15,527 nt of DNA from an uncultured Lysobacter sp. (lineage in GTDB: Bacteria > Pseudomonadota > Gammaproteobacteria > Xanthomonadales > Xanthomonadaceae), in NCBI GenBank assembly GCA_946480055.1, contig CAMLID010000075.1, forward strand, positions 1 to 15,527. The letters run 5' to 3'. The notes below the pieces were generated by a model. The model did not search any database, was not told the origin of the DNA, and saw nothing but the letters and a program-made list of their open reading frames with translations. The position numbers were made by a program, and so were the translations under genes. Within the stretch, counting starts at the first letter, position 1; each line of letters starts with the position of its first letter. This document shows, in pieces, positions 14,345 through 15,527 of the stretch.

Positions 14345-15527
14345 GTGAAAACCCATCTCCGCGCGCTGGTCGCGCAGGCCATCGATGCGTTGCGCGCCGC
14401 CGGCACCCTGCCGACCGAGCTGGCGACGCCCGATTTCGTCATCGAACGCCCCAAGACCCATGCCCAGGGCGACTTCTCGACCAACGCCGCGATGCTGCTG
14501 GCGAAACCGGCGCGCGCCAATCCGCGCGAGATCGCGCAGAAGCTGGTCGACGCGCTGCCGGTCAACAACGACATCGCGCGCGTCGAGATCGCCGGCCCCG
14601 GCTTCATCAACTTCCATGTCGACGAGTCGGCCTGGCGCCGCCTGCTGCGCGACGCGCTCGCCGCCGGCGCCGGCTACGGCAGCAACGACAGCGGCAACGG
14701 CCACCGCGCCGGCGTCGAATACGTGTCGGCCAACCCGACCGGTCCGCTCCACGTCGGCCACGGCCGCGCCGCGGTGATCGGCGACTGCATCGCACGCGTG
14801 CTCGCCGCCAACGGCTGGGACGTGGCGCGCGAGTTCTACTACAACGATGCCGGCGTGCAGATCAACAACCTGGCGATCTCGACCCAGGCGCGCGCGCGCG
14901 GCATCGCCCCGGGCGACGAAGGCTGGCCGGAAGACGGCTACCGCGGCGATTACATCGCCGACGTCGCCCGCGCCTACCTCGAAGGCGCGTCCGTCGAAGT
15001 CGACGGCCACACCGTGGTCGGCGCGGCCGACATCGAAGACCTCGATGCGATCCGCCGCTTCGCCGTGGCCTATCTGCGCCGCGAGCAGAACGGCGACCTC
15101 GCCGCCTACGGCGTCGACTTCGACGTGTACTTCCTGGAAAGCTCGCTGTACGCCGACGACAAGGTCGAGGAAACCGTGCGCGAACTGATCGCGCACGGCC
15201 ATACCTACGAGGAAGGCGGCGCGCTGTGGCTGCGCAGCACCGACTTCGGCGACGACAAAGACCGCGTGATGCGCAAGTCCGACGGCACCTACACCTATTT
15301 CGTGCCGGACGTCGCCTATCACCTGAGCAAGTGGCAGCGCGGCTACGAGCGCGCGATCACCGAACTGGGCGCCGACCACCACGGCTCGCTCGCGCGCGTG
15401 CGCGCCGGCCTGCAGGCGCTGGACGCCGGCATTCCGCAGGGCTGGCCGGAATACGTGCTGCACCAGATGGTCACGGTGATGCGCGGCGGCGAGGAAGTGA
15501 AGCTGTCCAAGCGCGCCGGCAGTTACC
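14345..15527 (+). CDS. argS: Arginyl-tRNA synthetase, 3' end cut by window
   Basis: ArgRS charges tRNA-Arg in the cytoplasm. The visible 394 codons cover the N-terminal additional domain that recognises the tRNA D-loop (about 1-110), the Rossmann catalytic domain with the HIGH motif HVGH at 136-139 ([14 protein letters not shown]), and the KMSKS-equivalent KLSKR at 386-390. The C-terminal anticodon-binding domain lies outside; full family length is about 560-590 residues. The start is a GTG at 14345 with no clear Shine-Dalgarno; it gives the family N-terminus ([12 protein letters not shown]) and sits 31 nt after the TACAAT box. The reading frame is intact to the edge. Confidence 0.96.
   Translation, partial: MKTHLRALVAQAIDALRAAGTLPTELATPDFVIERPKTHAQGDFSTNAAMLLAKPARANPREIAQKLVDALPVNNDIARVEIAGPGFINFHVDESAWRRLLRDALAAGAGYGSNDSGNGHRAGVEYVSANPTGPLHVGHGRAAVIGDCIARVLAANGWDVAREFYYNDAGVQINNLAISTQARARGIAPGDEGWPEDGYRGDYIADVARAYLEGASVEVDGHTVVGAADIEDLDAIRRFAVAYLRREQNGDLAAYGVDFDVYFLESSLYADDKVEETVRELIAHGHTYEEGGALWLRSTDFGDDKDRVMRKSDGTYTYFVPDVAYHLSKWQRGYERAITELGADHHGSLARVRAGLQALDAGIPQGWPEYVLHQMVTVMRGGEEVKLSKRAGSY

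Noticed and set aside
14313..14348. 11-codon mini-frame ([11 protein letters not shown]) ending in the argS GTGA start, possible leader peptide
   Set aside because: Its ATG overlaps the TACAAT -10 box, so the argS transcript would start after it. It contains no Arg codons, as an arginine attenuator would need. It matters only if read-through from radC is translated.
13427..15463. Very long minus-strand open frame (678 codons) opposite radC and argS
   Set aside because: It lies fully antisense to two well-supported genes, has low-complexity Ala/Arg/Gly/Val composition and no family motif. Long antisense frames are expected at this GC content.
1..15527. Mobile elements, integrases, attachment sites, CRISPR arrays, tRNA genes
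   Set aside because: No transposase or integrase motif, long terminal repeat, regularly spaced repeat array or tRNA-like cloverleaf was found on either strand.

Overview
The window is very GC-rich with dense, short-spaced genes. Its protein repertoire and gene order point to a gammaproteobacterium of the Xanthomonadaceae, most likely Lysobacter or a close relative. This assignment rests on recognised protein motifs and remembered gene order, not on a database search. No mobile element, CRISPR array, tRNA or rRNA gene is visible, and no stretch over about 250 bases lacks a gene.

Left part (1-4289). tyrS (minus strand) runs toward the left edge. Beyond its stop lies a strong sigma70 promoter with a GC-rich discriminator, firing out of the window; it may serve an rRNA operon just outside. 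Divergent from tyrS are a membrane-anchored M23 peptidase and anmK, with a near-consensus promoter in front. The tyrS/M23 intergenic region holds an unusual pair of interlocked 7-bp inverted repeats and a helically phased direct repeat.

Middle-left part (4277-7089). On the minus strand xthA and ampG overlap by 11 bp and are followed by a small ribbon-helix-helix-like protein. The M23 peptidase, AnmK and AmpG together make a peptidoglycan turnover and recycling neighbourhood: wall cleavage, muropeptide import, and salvage of anhydro-MurNAc. The xthA product looks like the Pseudomonas regulator Crc but keeps the nuclease residues, and like crc it sits beside pyrE.

Middle part (7150-9187). A GNAT acetyltransferase and pyrE are coupled by an ATGA overlap and end in a 16-bp hairpin. 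A secreted coiled-coil protein of unknown function follows, then a bidirectional terminator.

Right part (9335-15527). The minus-strand operon coaC-coaB-dut-phosphomannomutase is tightly packed: two ATGA overlaps, then a 16-nt gap. The usually fused CoaBC enzyme is encoded here as two separate proteins. The phosphomannomutase/phosphoglucomutase carries an N-terminal two-helix membrane module with a periplasmic domain. Divergent from coaC is radC, followed by argS, which runs off the right edge. The radC-coaBC-dut-algC order matches what I remember from Pseudomonas.

Nothing here is a clearly new multi-gene system. The most interesting points are the split coaB/coaC, the Crc-like but apparently catalytic XthA next to pyrE, the membrane-tethered sugar mutase, and the interlocked repeats upstream of tyrS.
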